Below, piece after piece: positions 45,113 through 56,412 of a stretch of DNA of 64,000 nt. Positions within the stretch are counted from its first letter, which is position 1; each line of letters begins with the position of its first letter. Origin of the DNA: Aralia elata (taxonomy: Eukaryota; Streptophyta; Magnoliopsida; Apiales; Araliaceae); assembly GCA_034770075.1 (NCBI GenBank), contig CM068386.1, forward strand, positions 42,941,990-43,005,989. Direction: 5' to 3'. A model generated the notes under the pieces. That model had not been told where the DNA came from. It worked only from the letters and a program-made list of their open reading frames with translations, and made no database searches. A program made the position numbers and the translations under genes.

Positions 45113-45539
45113 TACTTCGTATTTGTGTGTTTTTAATTTAGTTTTTATGTGATTTAAGTTATGTATTTTTGTTCAAAAAAAAAATTCATTTATTTTTAGG
45201 ATGTGTCCCTTGAGCATTGTTTTAATTTGATTTGAACCATAATCCATGGTCTATGATAATGACTTGTTTGAATTGATTCTAACTCATGGAAAATGGATAA
45301 ATGTTGCTTAGTCTTTGTGCTTAATCGTTATTGTTGGTTATTGTTTTGCTTATGCGTCCTTTCAATCTTTTTTCGCATTTACCTATGTGTAATGAACTAG
45401 TTGTATGCAGGAGAAGGCTTTTATAACCGAATGCTTGTGGGAAATATCTATAAACTCTAGAACTCGTTTAAACATCACTCGAAGCAAGGTGTCCAAATTT
45501 GTTGTGTGTTTGAATTGTTGGTCATGTGGTGAGTTGAGA

Positions 45540-45735
45540 TGGAGCGTAAAACGCACTCACTCATGGACACATGCGTAGGAGAGATAGAGCGTAAAACGCA
45601 CTCTCTTATAATTGTGATTAAAGAAAGAAAATTGTATATTTCAAATCTTGTGTTGAATTGAGATAGAGCGTAAAACGCACTCACCCACAAGAGTGGACTT
45701 AGGATAAGATGGAGCATAAAATGCACTTACCTAGA
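45540..45735 (+). repeat. Four spaced GAGCGTAAAACGCACT hairpin repeats
   Basis: Copies at about 45543, 45595, 45664 and 45712. Each has GCGT...ACGC arms. The fourth reads GAGCATAAAATGCACT, changed in both arms. Confidence 0.75.
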
Positions 45736-46115
45736 GTCTTTTGATTTCAAAATTTTGGAAATTATGATTTGTATACCTTTTGAGTGATGCGTTAAGCATG
45801 TAGTTTTTGGTGGTTTATTTTGATTATTTCATAAGGTAATGTGGTTGCATAGCTTCATCCGAGCTTGATTGGTTTAGTGTCATTGGGTACTCACACACAC
45901 ACGGAAGGGACCTAAAGCAAGCTATGACTAGCTAATTGTAAATCTAGACTTGCAACGTTTTGAAAGTTTCCTTGAGTTTTCATGTGTTTATGCTTTGGGA
46001 CCATTAGTTAGCTTATTAACTCATTGCTCAAGATAGTTTTTATTTAGAAATGTTTAATTTTTATAGTTTGTGTGTTTTGCTTGAGGACAAGCAAAGGTTT
46101 AAGTTTGGGGGTATT

Positions 46116-46672
46116 TGATGAGTGTGTTTTATATACACAAATTGGATACTTTTAGCCTTAATAATTTATAAGTCTTTAGCTATTTCGTTTGGTTTTATGT
46201 GTTTTCATATTATTGTTGTGTAATATATTTTTTTTATTACTTTTATATGTATTTGTATGCTTTTATGTGTTTTTACTTTGTTTCGTAGGTATTGAAATAA
46301 AAGCCCTTGGGATCAATGCGCTTTCGACGTGAATTTGGCATTTCAGCTGCTTGTTTCTCAATTTCACCCATGATGAAATCCGAATCTCTCAAAACTCAAA
46401 GAACGAAAGTTGTAGATTTTGATCTTAGCTTTCCAGAACATCCGGAATCATCCAATTTGAAGTTCGTATGAGAGAGTTATGATCATTTTACCGTCGGATT
46501 TTGCATGCATTTTACACAGTAGTTGCTTCGGGCTCAATTTGAGCCTTGCTACGGCCTGTATCTCGTCAAGCTCCAGTTATGGAAGTTGTAGAGCTACTTC
46601 TTAGCTTTCCATAGCCTCCTTAATCGCCTTAATCCGAGTTCGGACGAAGAAGTTATGGCCATTTTACCAACA
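46116..46672 (+). mobile_element. 3' LTR of the gag-only element
   Basis: 557 bp, differing from the 5' LTR at only a handful of positions by eye, so the insertion is fairly young. Confidence 0.85.
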
Positions 46673-47279
46673 TATTCTAATGAGGTATATTCACGAAACC
46701 TTTGAGTCATTCTGGTTTCTTGTAATAGTTATTTGATTTTCTGGTATTGCAGGTCCCGGAGGGTACACAACCTTGGGGCAACTGGTTTATCGTTTACTCC
46801 CTGTATGACACTCTTCATGATCATTACTGGGCTCGAGTGCATTCCTAGGGCTTCAAGCATTTCTTTACTGTAGCGCCCCGCCGTTGCCCCTAGGGTTATA
46901 TTCGCGCTTTGTCGGAGAGATGGTTCCATCAGACCTAGTCACTTCATCTATTGGACTGCGAGGTGATGATGACACCTTGGGATTGGCGTTATATCACGAG
47001 CATAAAGTTTTTTGGCCATCGGGTCCCCCTGGAGCCCACCATTTCTCCCCACCGCTGTCCGTACATTGCTGGGGGTTCTCTCCTCATGATAGGGTCTTTA
47101 AGGCCCGTAGCATTCGTTCTGGAGCTTTGGCTGTAATGCCCGTGAATTTTGAACGTCCTTATTAATTAAATCAAATTTAATTTAATGAGTTAACGTTGTG
47201 TTCTATTTAAACTAACTTGGGTTAATTGGTGGGAGATGTATAAGATGTGTCTATACTTGTGTTGGCAGGTATGATATAA

Positions 47280-47525
47280 CTATGGTTAAGAAATAACCAT
47301 ATGTGAGTCAAGTGTAAGATTTGGTGTGTAATGGCTAAAATGGCCAATAGTGGTTAATAACCAAGGTAATTATGAAGGGGCAATAACCATTGTATATCCA
47401 AGTGGTTAATAACCAATGTAATTATGGCGGGATAATAACCATTGTGTTTAAACAATGTAATTATGACAAGATAATAACCAATGTCTAATAACCAATGAAG
47501 AATGGTTAATAACTAATGGATAATT
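47280..47525 (+). repeat. Imperfect repeats around GGTTAATAACC
   Basis: Seven or eight spaced copies of GGTTAATAACCAATG or ATAATAACCATTG upstream of the TATA box in the LTR. The core GGTTAATAACC is nearly palindromic. Confidence 0.65.
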
Positions 47526-47686
47526 AAAATTTTGCGAAAAGACTATTTTAATCTTAAAAGAAGTTGGGTAATGATTAAAATACCCTTGAGGAAGTTGCTA
47601 GGAAGCTTCCTATTGTTGATGAAGTGATCAAATTGTCCTTGTCTAGTCATGATTAATGACTATTTTGCCCATGGTCTCTACATTCC

Positions 47687-47694
47687 TATAAATA
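47687..47694 (+). promoter_or_regulatory. TATA box of solo LTR
   Basis: CCTATAAATAGGACC, upstream of the AGAGAGTAAGAGC leader-like sequence. Confidence 0.65.
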
Positions 47695-50600
47695 GGACCC
47701 CTCACCAATGATAGTAGGGGTTGGTTCATTTATTATTCACCAAGTATAGAGAGTAAGAGCTTAGAGAGAAAAAGAGAGTGAGATTAGCATAGTTCATGCA
47801 TCTCAAGTTCATCACATACTTTGGTAGATCAAGGAGAGTAGCTACAAAATCAAGGTGAAACCCTAAACCATTTCCTTCTTTCTTACTTTGTTTTATTTTC
47901 ATAGTTTTTGAGAGATTTTGTTCTAAGACTCAAGAATCATTAGATCTTCATCCTTCATGTATAGATCTAATCCTCTTGAGTGTTAGAATGGAGATTCAAA
48001 GGAAGAAAATGAACTTATGTTCTTAAAGGGTAAAAACCCTAGCTTTTCTTCACTTGGATCATCCATAACTTGAGATCTACAACTTGGATTTGTGATCCGT
48101 TGAAAGGGAGTGCTAGGTACATGAGTTAGCTAGTAAACCCAAGTAGTAGAACACAAATCCAATAATTTTTGAAGCCTTGGGGGCTATTTTCCCAAAATAG
48201 TCCAGCTATAAAACTTAAAGCTTTAAAACCCTAAAAGCTTGTTGTCCTCGTTTTTCCAAAGGTTGTTTCGGCTAGTTATGGATCTGTTAAAAATCTAGGA
48301 AAAATCACAGAGGTACCTTAAGAAGTTATCTACAAGTAGCAAAAAGAATGAACACGTTTCGATGTGTACGTTTTGTGTAATGGCTTTTACCGTGAAGGAC
48401 TCCTAAATATTCATACCCAAATTTCTCACTGTGTGTACCTTGAAAATATATGAAATATTTACCGTATGTGTACGCATGTTATGAGAGTGTACCCTGAAAA
48501 TTTCAGAATTTTCTGAGCAAAACTTGATTTATGAAAAATGTAACAAAATTCGGAGGTTTTGAGTACTTTAAAAATAGTAAATCACTTTATAAAATTCCAG
48601 CAAAATTTGTGAATCATTGTTGGACCATATACTATCCAGATCCAGAGGATAATAATTTTTAGAACCTATTTGCTATTTTTCATAATAATGTTATAGTTAT
48701 GATTAAAAAAAATAAATGGTTAAATGATGTCATAAATAAGGAAAATGTGATTTTTAAGCTTGGATACTCCTAATATTATATATTATGACTATTGAGGGGT
48801 ATTTTGGTAATATTTAATGAGAAATAATATTTATGACCTTTTATGGGTAGTAAAGGAGTTGTTTAATAAAGGGTAAAACAATTAGAATAAATTGTTTATT
48901 CGCCTAATAACTTATTAAAATATTACTATGATATTTGTAATATAAGAATTCGATATTTTTAAGTAAACAAAGAAATATTAAGATTAAAACTTTATGAAAA
49001 TATTATTGAATGGGTAATAATATTTATTTTAAGCATTAATAAATGATTAAGATATTATTAAAATGGCTAATAATATTAGATTAAAATATTATTAATGATA
49101 TGAGAATTAAAATATTATTAAGAGATTAATAATATTAGATTAAAGTATTATTGGATGATTAAAATATTATTAAGATGTTAATAACATTAGTAAACGAATA
49201 AAAGTGTTATTAGTGGACTAATAATACCAAGAGGTGAATTAAATATTATCAGGATTGATAATATTAAGTGTCTTATAGGATTTACGATAGTCTATTTGCT
49301 TATGTGTGCTATGTGATTGACTTAATTGTTAAATAAATAGCATAAGTAAGCGTGTCGATATACAACTATGCAGTACTAATTGATAGATCGACATTATCAA
49401 TGTTAGGTTCTTCAAGGCCAATTAGTTAAAGCTAGATTATTTGTAGCTGAGCAGACAGGCAAGTTCCCTAACTCAAACTCGAGTTATTATTTTCGAAGCA
49501 TATTAGTGAGTAATTATTGTTGATTATTCATATCTATACTGATTATTGAGATTCGCACCTTGTGCAATTGAATTCCTATTCTATTATTATTGAATTGTGA
49601 ATTTAGTTAAAGTTCTTTCAAGCATGAACTGTTTATGAGATAGATCTATGCTATTTGTATCAGCTAGATCAAGCATGTCTAAATTTGTGAAATCAAATGT
49701 ATTTTAAAAGCTGTTCTTATTAGATCGTTATGGTAAGAACTATTGGGTGAGAAAAGGATAAATTTGATTAAGGCATGATATCAATGCTGGTTATTAAGTG
49801 TTTATGCATAAATCACGGGGTATGAAAGGCTGATCCCCTTGATTACCAAAACTTTTTAAGAGGTCCAGTTTAAATGCTGAGAACCTTGGCAAATGTCTAT
49901 GGTTATTTCCAACCACTCAGTAATTGTCATTCAATTATTCAAATATTCAATTGTTGACTATTAATTCATGTTTCTTCACAATTTTATACTGTCGTTGAAC
50001 ATTGAAAGCGAATCTTCCTTCTATTCATGATATATCTCCCTTGTGTATAAACTTGCTAAGCAAACTAGTTGTTTACCCTTGCTATATCATGATTTTTATT
50101 TCAGCTAAGGCAGAAACGTCAAAAGGGGACAAAGGAAAAGGGAAGGTGCAAGAATAGTTGCCTGATAAGGCTTATGTATTAGTTATCTAAAAATGTTATT
50201 TGGTTATGTGAACTCTTATTGTATTAAGGGTATGTTTCTAAGTTAAGGTTAAAGAACATTGGGACCATGTTGTAAGACTTTATTATTATTTCGATAGACT
50301 TTGTATGATTATTATTCCGCATTTAGTTAGAAAGTATGTTTGTTGTTGAGAATCGCGTGAATACCGAATTCGAGGTTAGGAAACCCGGATTTGGGGGTGT
50401 CACATTGGCAATTGATGCTGTCAGAGGAGCTTTCTCTGAGCCGTTCCCTGCGGACCCTATTCAACGTGATCGGCATCTTCGTCTAGTCTTCCTGATCATT
50501 ATGAGGGGTTGATTCTTGGGGAATAACTCTTCCACCATTCATTTTAGCATAGTGGGTGCCATCTGAGACGTGGATCATATCGGGGAGTATGACTGGGGGT

Positions 50601-51189
50601 CGTTCATATTCGCCTATTTCCTCCAGGGCATGCGTCTCCGCTCAGAGGGACAGACTGATGATTGGCTTGGTTTTTTCCCTTTTCTCTTGGTAAGCCTCCC
50701 TTTTGTCTCTTTTTTTTCTAGTTTAGTATGTTTTTGTCATTTAGATTGATGTAGTTGTTGTTGTTCTTTTCAGTTCTGGGCTTACGAGAGGTTCTAATGC
50801 CTTTGTCTAGTTACCACCCTGGGTTTGGATACATATCCCCGGGGTTATCGATGGCTTCATTCCACCATGGAGGAGGTCCCTATTTCTAACAGTTTTACTC
50901 ATTACTGACTTTAGCTTGAGCTGATTACTGCCGCTGATGTGGTCTAGGTTCCGTACATTGCCCATCATCTATCCGTGGATTTTGAGGGGCATTTCCCGAC
51001 CGAACCCGAGTTTGTGTTATCCACTCGTCGCATTCCTATGTTAACCCTTGGAGGCTGGGAGCTTTACCTCGGGGAGCGGGCATTCCGATGTATTTCAGGG
51101 GAGATTTGCATCCCCTTCCATCCTCTTCCTCAGAGATCGTAGCTTGTTGATGCCCAGATTGTGGAGATCCCTCTTGATGGCACAAATGC

Positions 51190-51548
51190 ATTACACTTGC
51201 TGAGCAAACTCGTTGCTCACCCTTGCTGTAACATAAACCTTTCAGTTAAGGTTGAGCAAGGCAATGGCTCCGGAAAGGACAAAGGGAAGTGCAAAGCTAT
51301 GCATTAACTTTAGCCTACTAATCCTTTAAGAAATTTATGTACTGATTATACTAAGACTTATAATTAATTATTAGTATGACTTTTAGTATGTTTTGTAATA
51401 GTGGAGGTTGAGATTATCTGGGATTATGTTATTAATTATTTATGAAAACCGTTATTATTCTACTAAGAGATGTTAATTAGTTATGATATGAGTAGTATCG
51501 TGAAGCACCAAATTCGAGGTAGAGGTACCTGAATTTGGGCGCGTCACA
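51190..51548 (+). mobile_element. 3' end fragment of a chromovirus-type LTR
   Basis: Contains GAGCAAACTCGTTGCTCACCCTTG, GGACAAAGGGAAGTGC and ends GGGCGCGTCACA, matching the last 350 bp of the solo LTR at 47132-50404. The first 3 kb are absent. It joins the PMD remnant to pol sequence of Tat-2. Confidence 0.8.
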
Positions 51549-52062
51549 CTTTCGCTCCTTGTAGATTGGATGATCGTTACACCTTCATCTGGGAAATATG
51601 TTTTCAATGGTTTGAACCCTCCTATGGGTGCCTCAGACAATTAGTCTGCAATTCCTTGTCCTTTGATTGATCTCTGTATTACACAGACGATATCAAACTG
51701 TTGGAGGATTAACTGTGATAACCGATAATTGAGCATCGGTCGGTCGAAAATATATTTTAGAGGATCCATAAAGGAAATCAGATATGTCATGTGGCCATGC
51801 AGGTAATGTTGTAGTCTCATAACGACCTATGCTAATGCGCAACAGGTTTTCTCGATCATGGAATAGTTCTGTTCGCAACTGCTGAACCTCTTGCTTAGGT
51901 AGTATATTGCTCTTTCCTTGCCCATGTTGTCCTTCTACCCCAGCATGCATCCCATAGCGTGGGGCTTGGCAGAGGTGTACATAAAGAGAGGAATTCCCTC
52001 CTTCGATGGGACTAGAACAGGTGCTTTTATTAATTGTCGTTTAATGATGTGGAAGGCTTTTT
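51549..52062 (-). pseudogene. Tat-2 pol fragment (RNase H region)
   Basis: Collinear with about 27660-28165 of Tat-1: for example AATTGAGCATCGGTCGG here and AATTCAGCATGGGCC there, and both carry the GGATCCAT...GG(C/T)CCATG(C/G)AGG(T) series. Frameshifted throughout. Interrupted at 52062 by a solo LTR. Confidence 0.75.
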
Positions 52063-53880
52063 TGTTAGGTTTGTATATAACGCAAGCATGCAATCAAATT
52101 ACATAAATAGGGCGAAAGCGTGATAAAATGGATTTTAAAATTTTTTATACAAACTATCACCATGATCTTTCCTTGTGTTCAATTATCAATTAACGAAAGA
52201 GATAGAGATAGAGAATTATACCTTGTGAATCAAAGCTTCCTCAGGTACAAGTTTACCTCCAATTCCTTCGCGTTCTCCTATAATTCCACCGATTAAATTC
52301 CTTCGCTTGATCAATGTTAGCCACCTAAGTGTTTGGCCTCTAGAGGTGATCCACTAAGGAAGATTAGTTGTTCAAGAAGATGGGTGTTGGCAAAATCCTA
52401 GTTTCTATATCTATAAAAATTGCAAGTACTCTCCATAATCTAATGCAAGAGTGTGTAACCCTAATCTATGAGAAAACTGTTCTTATTTATAGATGTAGGA
52501 AAACCCCTCCCTAAACTATTTAGGATTAGGATTTCTATTATAATTAAACTCCTTTAATTAATTATGCTCCTAATCTAATTAGGAATTCATGAGAGAGTAC
52601 TTCTATTAATTAATTCTCAATCCCTATTAGGAATTAAATAATACTAATAGTAATAATAATAATAAGACTCCTCTTATTAATTTATATTTAATATTTCCAA
52701 AATCTTAAATAATAAATATTAAGCTATTTAATTTATTCTATCTCCATAGACTAAATTAAATACACTTAACTTATTATCACAATTATGCCATTTACTTCTT
52801 AAATAAATATTTTTCTTTTGCGGTGTGACCCTTTAGGTTCTCCATATTAAATCAGTTGTGAATAAATCAATTAGAACAATTCTAATTATATTTAAATAAA
52901 TAAACTAAACTATTTAATTAATTTAAATAAATAATATTTATTTTACAATAAGGGTAAGCCCCCTTAGCGATCAACGACTTTCTAGATAATATAAATTTCA
53001 ACATTAATCACAAAAGAACCTTTCAGTGCATAGTTATCGTACAATTCAATACTTCTACCATACAATATCCCAATTAAATATAAGACATGGATTTCCTGTC
53101 AAGTCTTAATTTATTTAATTATATGTATTTCGATTCCCAAATGCACAACTCTAAATAATGCAAATTAGAAACTCCTTTCCAATTTCATTCTACCTTGGCC
53201 AAGGACTACTGAGTTGTCATTTATCGAATCACATAGGACATTTCATCTTTTACTAGACAAGGTAGATTCTTTGTTGATCATTCACCTATCTCCATGTACA
53301 ACTAATCATACCCGACCATACCCTTTGATATACCAAAAAGGTCTTAAGGGATATGTCAAAGTATAACTCATCATACACAAGATACTATGATGATCTCAAG
53401 TCCAAGGATCACTTGTACTACTATCACTAGAGGAATTTCTATTGACAGGCGAGTAAAACTCCATTAGGTATTCCTTAGCGAGCCACGTTTAGTGAACTTA
53501 TTCACCAATAAGCACCTACATACTTGCTTTAGTGTCTCCACACAAATGATTATGAGATCAATCATCCTCTTTCTAAGAGTAAGCAACGTATGTACTAATC
53601 TATCCGGATTCACTAATCCCCTTTTTAGTAATCCAACAATTAGGAACGACTTTAGTTTGTGAGCTATCTAGAATTTAGATCTCATTAGCATGATCACCAT
53701 CATGATTCTAAAAGGATTGCTCAAAACTATGGGTTTATCACATTTAATATAATAGCACCATGTAGATAATGTAAAATGCCTTTTAAGAAAATTAATTTCT
53801 TTTATTAATAAATGAATAAGAGTACAAAGTATATGCTATATCATATCAAATATCATTGGCTTTTGTGCATACTACTTTCA
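52063..53880 (-). mobile_element. Solo 1.8-kb LTR (minus), TSD TTTTT
   Basis: Plus-strand ends TGTTAGG (52063) and ACTTTCA (53880). TTTTT at 52058-52062 and 53881-53885. Pol sequence continues across the flanks (GGAAGGC...GACATCC). TATA box on the minus strand at 52484-52491. Confidence 0.9.
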
Positions 53881-53885
53881 TTTTT

Positions 53886-54415
53886 GACATCCTTCATTCC
53901 ATTTCCCGGGGGAACTCTTCCTAAGCAACTTGAAGATTGGCTCACAAGTTATTGTTAATTAGGATATGAATCGACTGCAAAAATTAATTCTTTCCAAGAA
54001 CTCCTGTATTTCCTTTTGGGTTCACGGCGCCGACATTTCAGTAATGGCCTTTATTTTGGCGGGGTCTATCTCGATGCCCCGGTTGCTGACAAGAAACCCC
54101 AAAAGATTTCACGATTTGACGTCGAAGGCGCATTTCGCGGGGTTCAACTTTAGATTGTATTAATGCATTCGGTCCTACAACTTCTGCAGGTGAACGACAT
54201 GTTTTTCTTCCTTTTTTGATTTGACAATGATGTCGTCTACATAGACCTCTATTTCTTTGTGCATCATGTTATGGAATAAGGCCATTATTGCTCTTTGATA
54301 GGAAGTACCGGCATTGATGGGGGCGAAGGACAAATGCCTGTAACAAAATCTGCCCCAAGGGGTGATAAATGTCGTCTTCTCCCTGTCTTCCTCAGCGACC
54401 ATGATCTGGTGATAA
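53886..54415 (-). pseudogene. Tat-2 reverse transcriptase fragment
   Basis: Collinear with about 28180-28700 of Tat-1. The minus-strand frame shows HQIMVAEEDREKTTFITPWG and KEIEVYVDDIIVKSK, with the YVDD active site intact at 54232-54243. Frameshifts lie toward the left. It is cut off at 54415 by the next insertion. Confidence 0.85.
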
Positions 54416-56209
54416 TGAAAGTAGTATGCACATAAGCCAATCATATTTGATATGATGTAGAATATACTTTGTAATCTTATTCAGTTATTAAAGGCATTTT
54501 TTATTATCTACGTGATGTTGTTATATTAATATGTGATAAACCCATAGTTTTAAGCAGTGCTTTTGGAATCATGATGACGATCATGCTAATGAAATCTAAA
54601 TTCTTAGATAGCTTAAAACTAAAATCGTTCCTAATCGATTGGATTACTAAAAAGGGGATTAGTTAATCCGGATAGATTAGTACATACGTTACTTGCTCTT
54701 ATGAAGAGGATGATTGATCTCATAATCATTTGTGTGGAAACACTAAAGCAAATATGTAGGTGCTTATTGGAGAATAAGTTCACTGAACGTGACTCGCTAA
54801 GGATTACCTAATGGAGTTTTACTCGCCTGTCAATATGAATTCCTCTAGTGATAGTAGTACAAGTGATCCTTGGACTTGAGCTCAACATAGTATCTTGTGT
54901 ATGATGAGTTATACTTTGACATGTCCCTTAAGACCTTTACGGTATAACATAAAGGGTATGATTGAGTATAATTAGTTGTACATGGAGATAGGTGAATTAT
55001 CAACAAAGAATCTACCTCGTCTAGTAAAAGATGTGAATGTCCTATGTGATTCGATAAATGATAACTCATTAGTCCTTGGCCAAGGCAGAAAGAAATTAGA
55101 AAAGAGTTTCTAATTTGCATTATTTAGAGTTGTGCATTTGAGAATCGAAATACATATAATTAAATCAAATAAAACTTGACAGTAATTCCATATCTTATAT
55201 TTAATTGGGACATTGAATGGTAGAAGGATTGAATTGTACGGTAACTATTCACTGAAAGGTTCTTTTGTGATTAATGTTGAAATCTATATTATCTGGAAAG
55301 TCGTTGATCGCTAAAGGGGCTTACCCTTATTGTAGAATAAATGTTATTTATTTAAATGAATTAAATAGTTTAATTTATTTATTTAAATAAGATTACAATT
55401 GTTCTAATTGACTTATTCACAATCGATTTAATATGGAGAACCTAAAGGGTCACACCACAAAAGAAAAATATTTGTTTAAGAAAAAAATGACATAATTGTA
55501 ATAATAAGTTAAGTGTATTTAATTTAATCTATGGAGATAGAATAAATTAAATAGCTTAATATTTATTATTTAATATTTTGGAAATATTAAATATAAATTA
55601 ATAAGAGGAGTCTTATTATTATTATTATTACTATTACTATCATTTAATTCCTAATAGGGATTGAGAATTAATTAATAGAAGTACTCTCTCATGAATTCCT
55701 AATTAGATTAGGAGCATAATTAATTAAAGAAGTTTAATTATAATAGAAACCCTAATCCTAAATAGTTTAGGGAGGGGTTTTCCTACATCTATAAATAAGA
55801 GAAGTTTTATCATAGATTAGGGTTACACACTCTTGCATAAGAATTGTGGAGAGTACTTACAATTTTTATAGAGATAGAAACTAGGGTTTAGCAACACCCA
55901 TCTTCTTGAACAATTATTATTCCTTGGTGGATCACTTCTAGAGGCCAAACACTTGGGTGGCTAACGTTGATCAAAGGAAGGAATTTAATCGGTGGAATTC
56001 AAGGAGAATGCGAAGGAATTGGGGGTGAACTTGTACATGAGGAAGCTAGAATTCTACAAAGGTATAATTCTTATTCTCCATCTCTTTCATTTAATTAATA
56101 ATTATGCATAAAGAAAGATCATGGTGATGGTTTGTATAAAATTTTAAAATCAAATTTTATCGCGTCCGCTTTATTTATGTAATTTGATTGCATATATACT
56201 AACCTAACA
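54416..56209 (+). mobile_element. 5' LTR of a 1.8-kb-LTR element
   Basis: TGAAAGTAG...CCTAACA, 1794 bp, left flank GATAA. Unlike the solo copies it is followed by a primer-site-like TGGTATCAAG (56211-56220), so it is the start of an element. TATA box at 55790-55797. Confidence 0.85.
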
Positions 56210-56210
56210 G

Positions 56211-56412
56211 TGGTATCAAGAAACTTTATGCGAATTATTAATTATTTTGATTCTGTATATGTATGGGTATGCGTTTGGAACAATTTATTGGGCATAATAT
56301 GTTGCATAAAATCATGAGTTTTGAAAACAATTGCAGAAAATCGAGTTTTGAGTGAAAAACTGATCAAATTCGCGACTGCAGAAAAATTCAGGAACAGTTC
56401 CTGGAAGCTAGC
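56211..56412 (+). other. Primer site and leader start of the 1.8-kb-LTR element
   Basis: TGGTATCAAGA resembles the initiator-Met primer site (TGGTATCAGAGC). About 200 bp of leader follow before another LTR interrupts. The coding part is outside the window or lost. Confidence 0.6.

Larger units (their letters stand above)
42965..46672 (+). mobile_element. Short gag-only LTR element (TR-GAG-like, Athila-related)
   Basis: LTRs 42965-43520 and 46116-46672, nearly identical, TGATGAG...CCAACA. Flanks TGTGC and TATTC look like a decayed TSD: the Tat-1 sequence at the same site supports TGTGC as the original. Primer site TGGCGCCGTTGCCGGGGA at 43527-43544 (tRNA-Asp type, as in Athila). Polypurine tract AAGTTTGGGGG at 46101-46111. 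One gag-like frame and no pol, hence non-autonomous. Confidence 0.88.
47132..50404 (+). mobile_element. Solo chromovirus-type LTR, TSD TTGGC
   Basis: Starts TGTAATGCCCGTG and ends GGGGGTGTCACA. TTGGC repeats exactly at 47127-47131 and 50405-50409, and the PMD exon reads through the joined flanks. Length 3273 bp. TATA box at 47687-47694. The 3' part has the GCAAACTAGTTGTTTACCCTTG and AAGGGGACAAAGGAAAAGGG segments seen in related LTRs. Confidence 0.95.
42675..51185 (+). pseudogene. PMD-like pseudogene of Tat-2, split by two insertions
   Basis: Exon 1 (42675-42959) starts MDSGSSST and then has a stop at codon 9. Exon 2 begins at 46753 after a TATTGCAG acceptor (VPEGTQPWGNW), breaks at 47131, and resumes at 50410 to a GT donor at 50690. 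Exon 3 starts at 50774 after TTTTCAG with FWAYER and fades near 51185. Exon borders fall at the same places as in Tat-1. Several stops and frameshifts are present (for example TTCTAATG early in exon 3). The TR-GAG-like element lies at the exon 1/intron 1 junction and a solo LTR in exon 2. Confidence 0.85.
37416..54415 (-). mobile_element. Tat-2: older, fragmented relative of Tat-1
   Basis: Pieces collinear with Tat-1 are LTR (37416-39134, 40724-41017), polypurine tract, tandem repeats, PMD gene remains (plus strand) and pol remains (minus strand, 51549-52062 and 53881-54415). Five insertions interrupt it. A large part (second antisense gene, integrase and part of RNase H) is missing at about 51185-51548. 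The rest of pol, gag and the 5' LTR should lie beyond the later insertions, to the right. Confidence 0.85.

Noticed and set aside
42960..46677. Exact TSD for the gag-only element
   Set aside because: Flanks TGTGC and TATTC differ at two of five positions. I report it only as a decayed TSD, supported by comparison with Tat-1.
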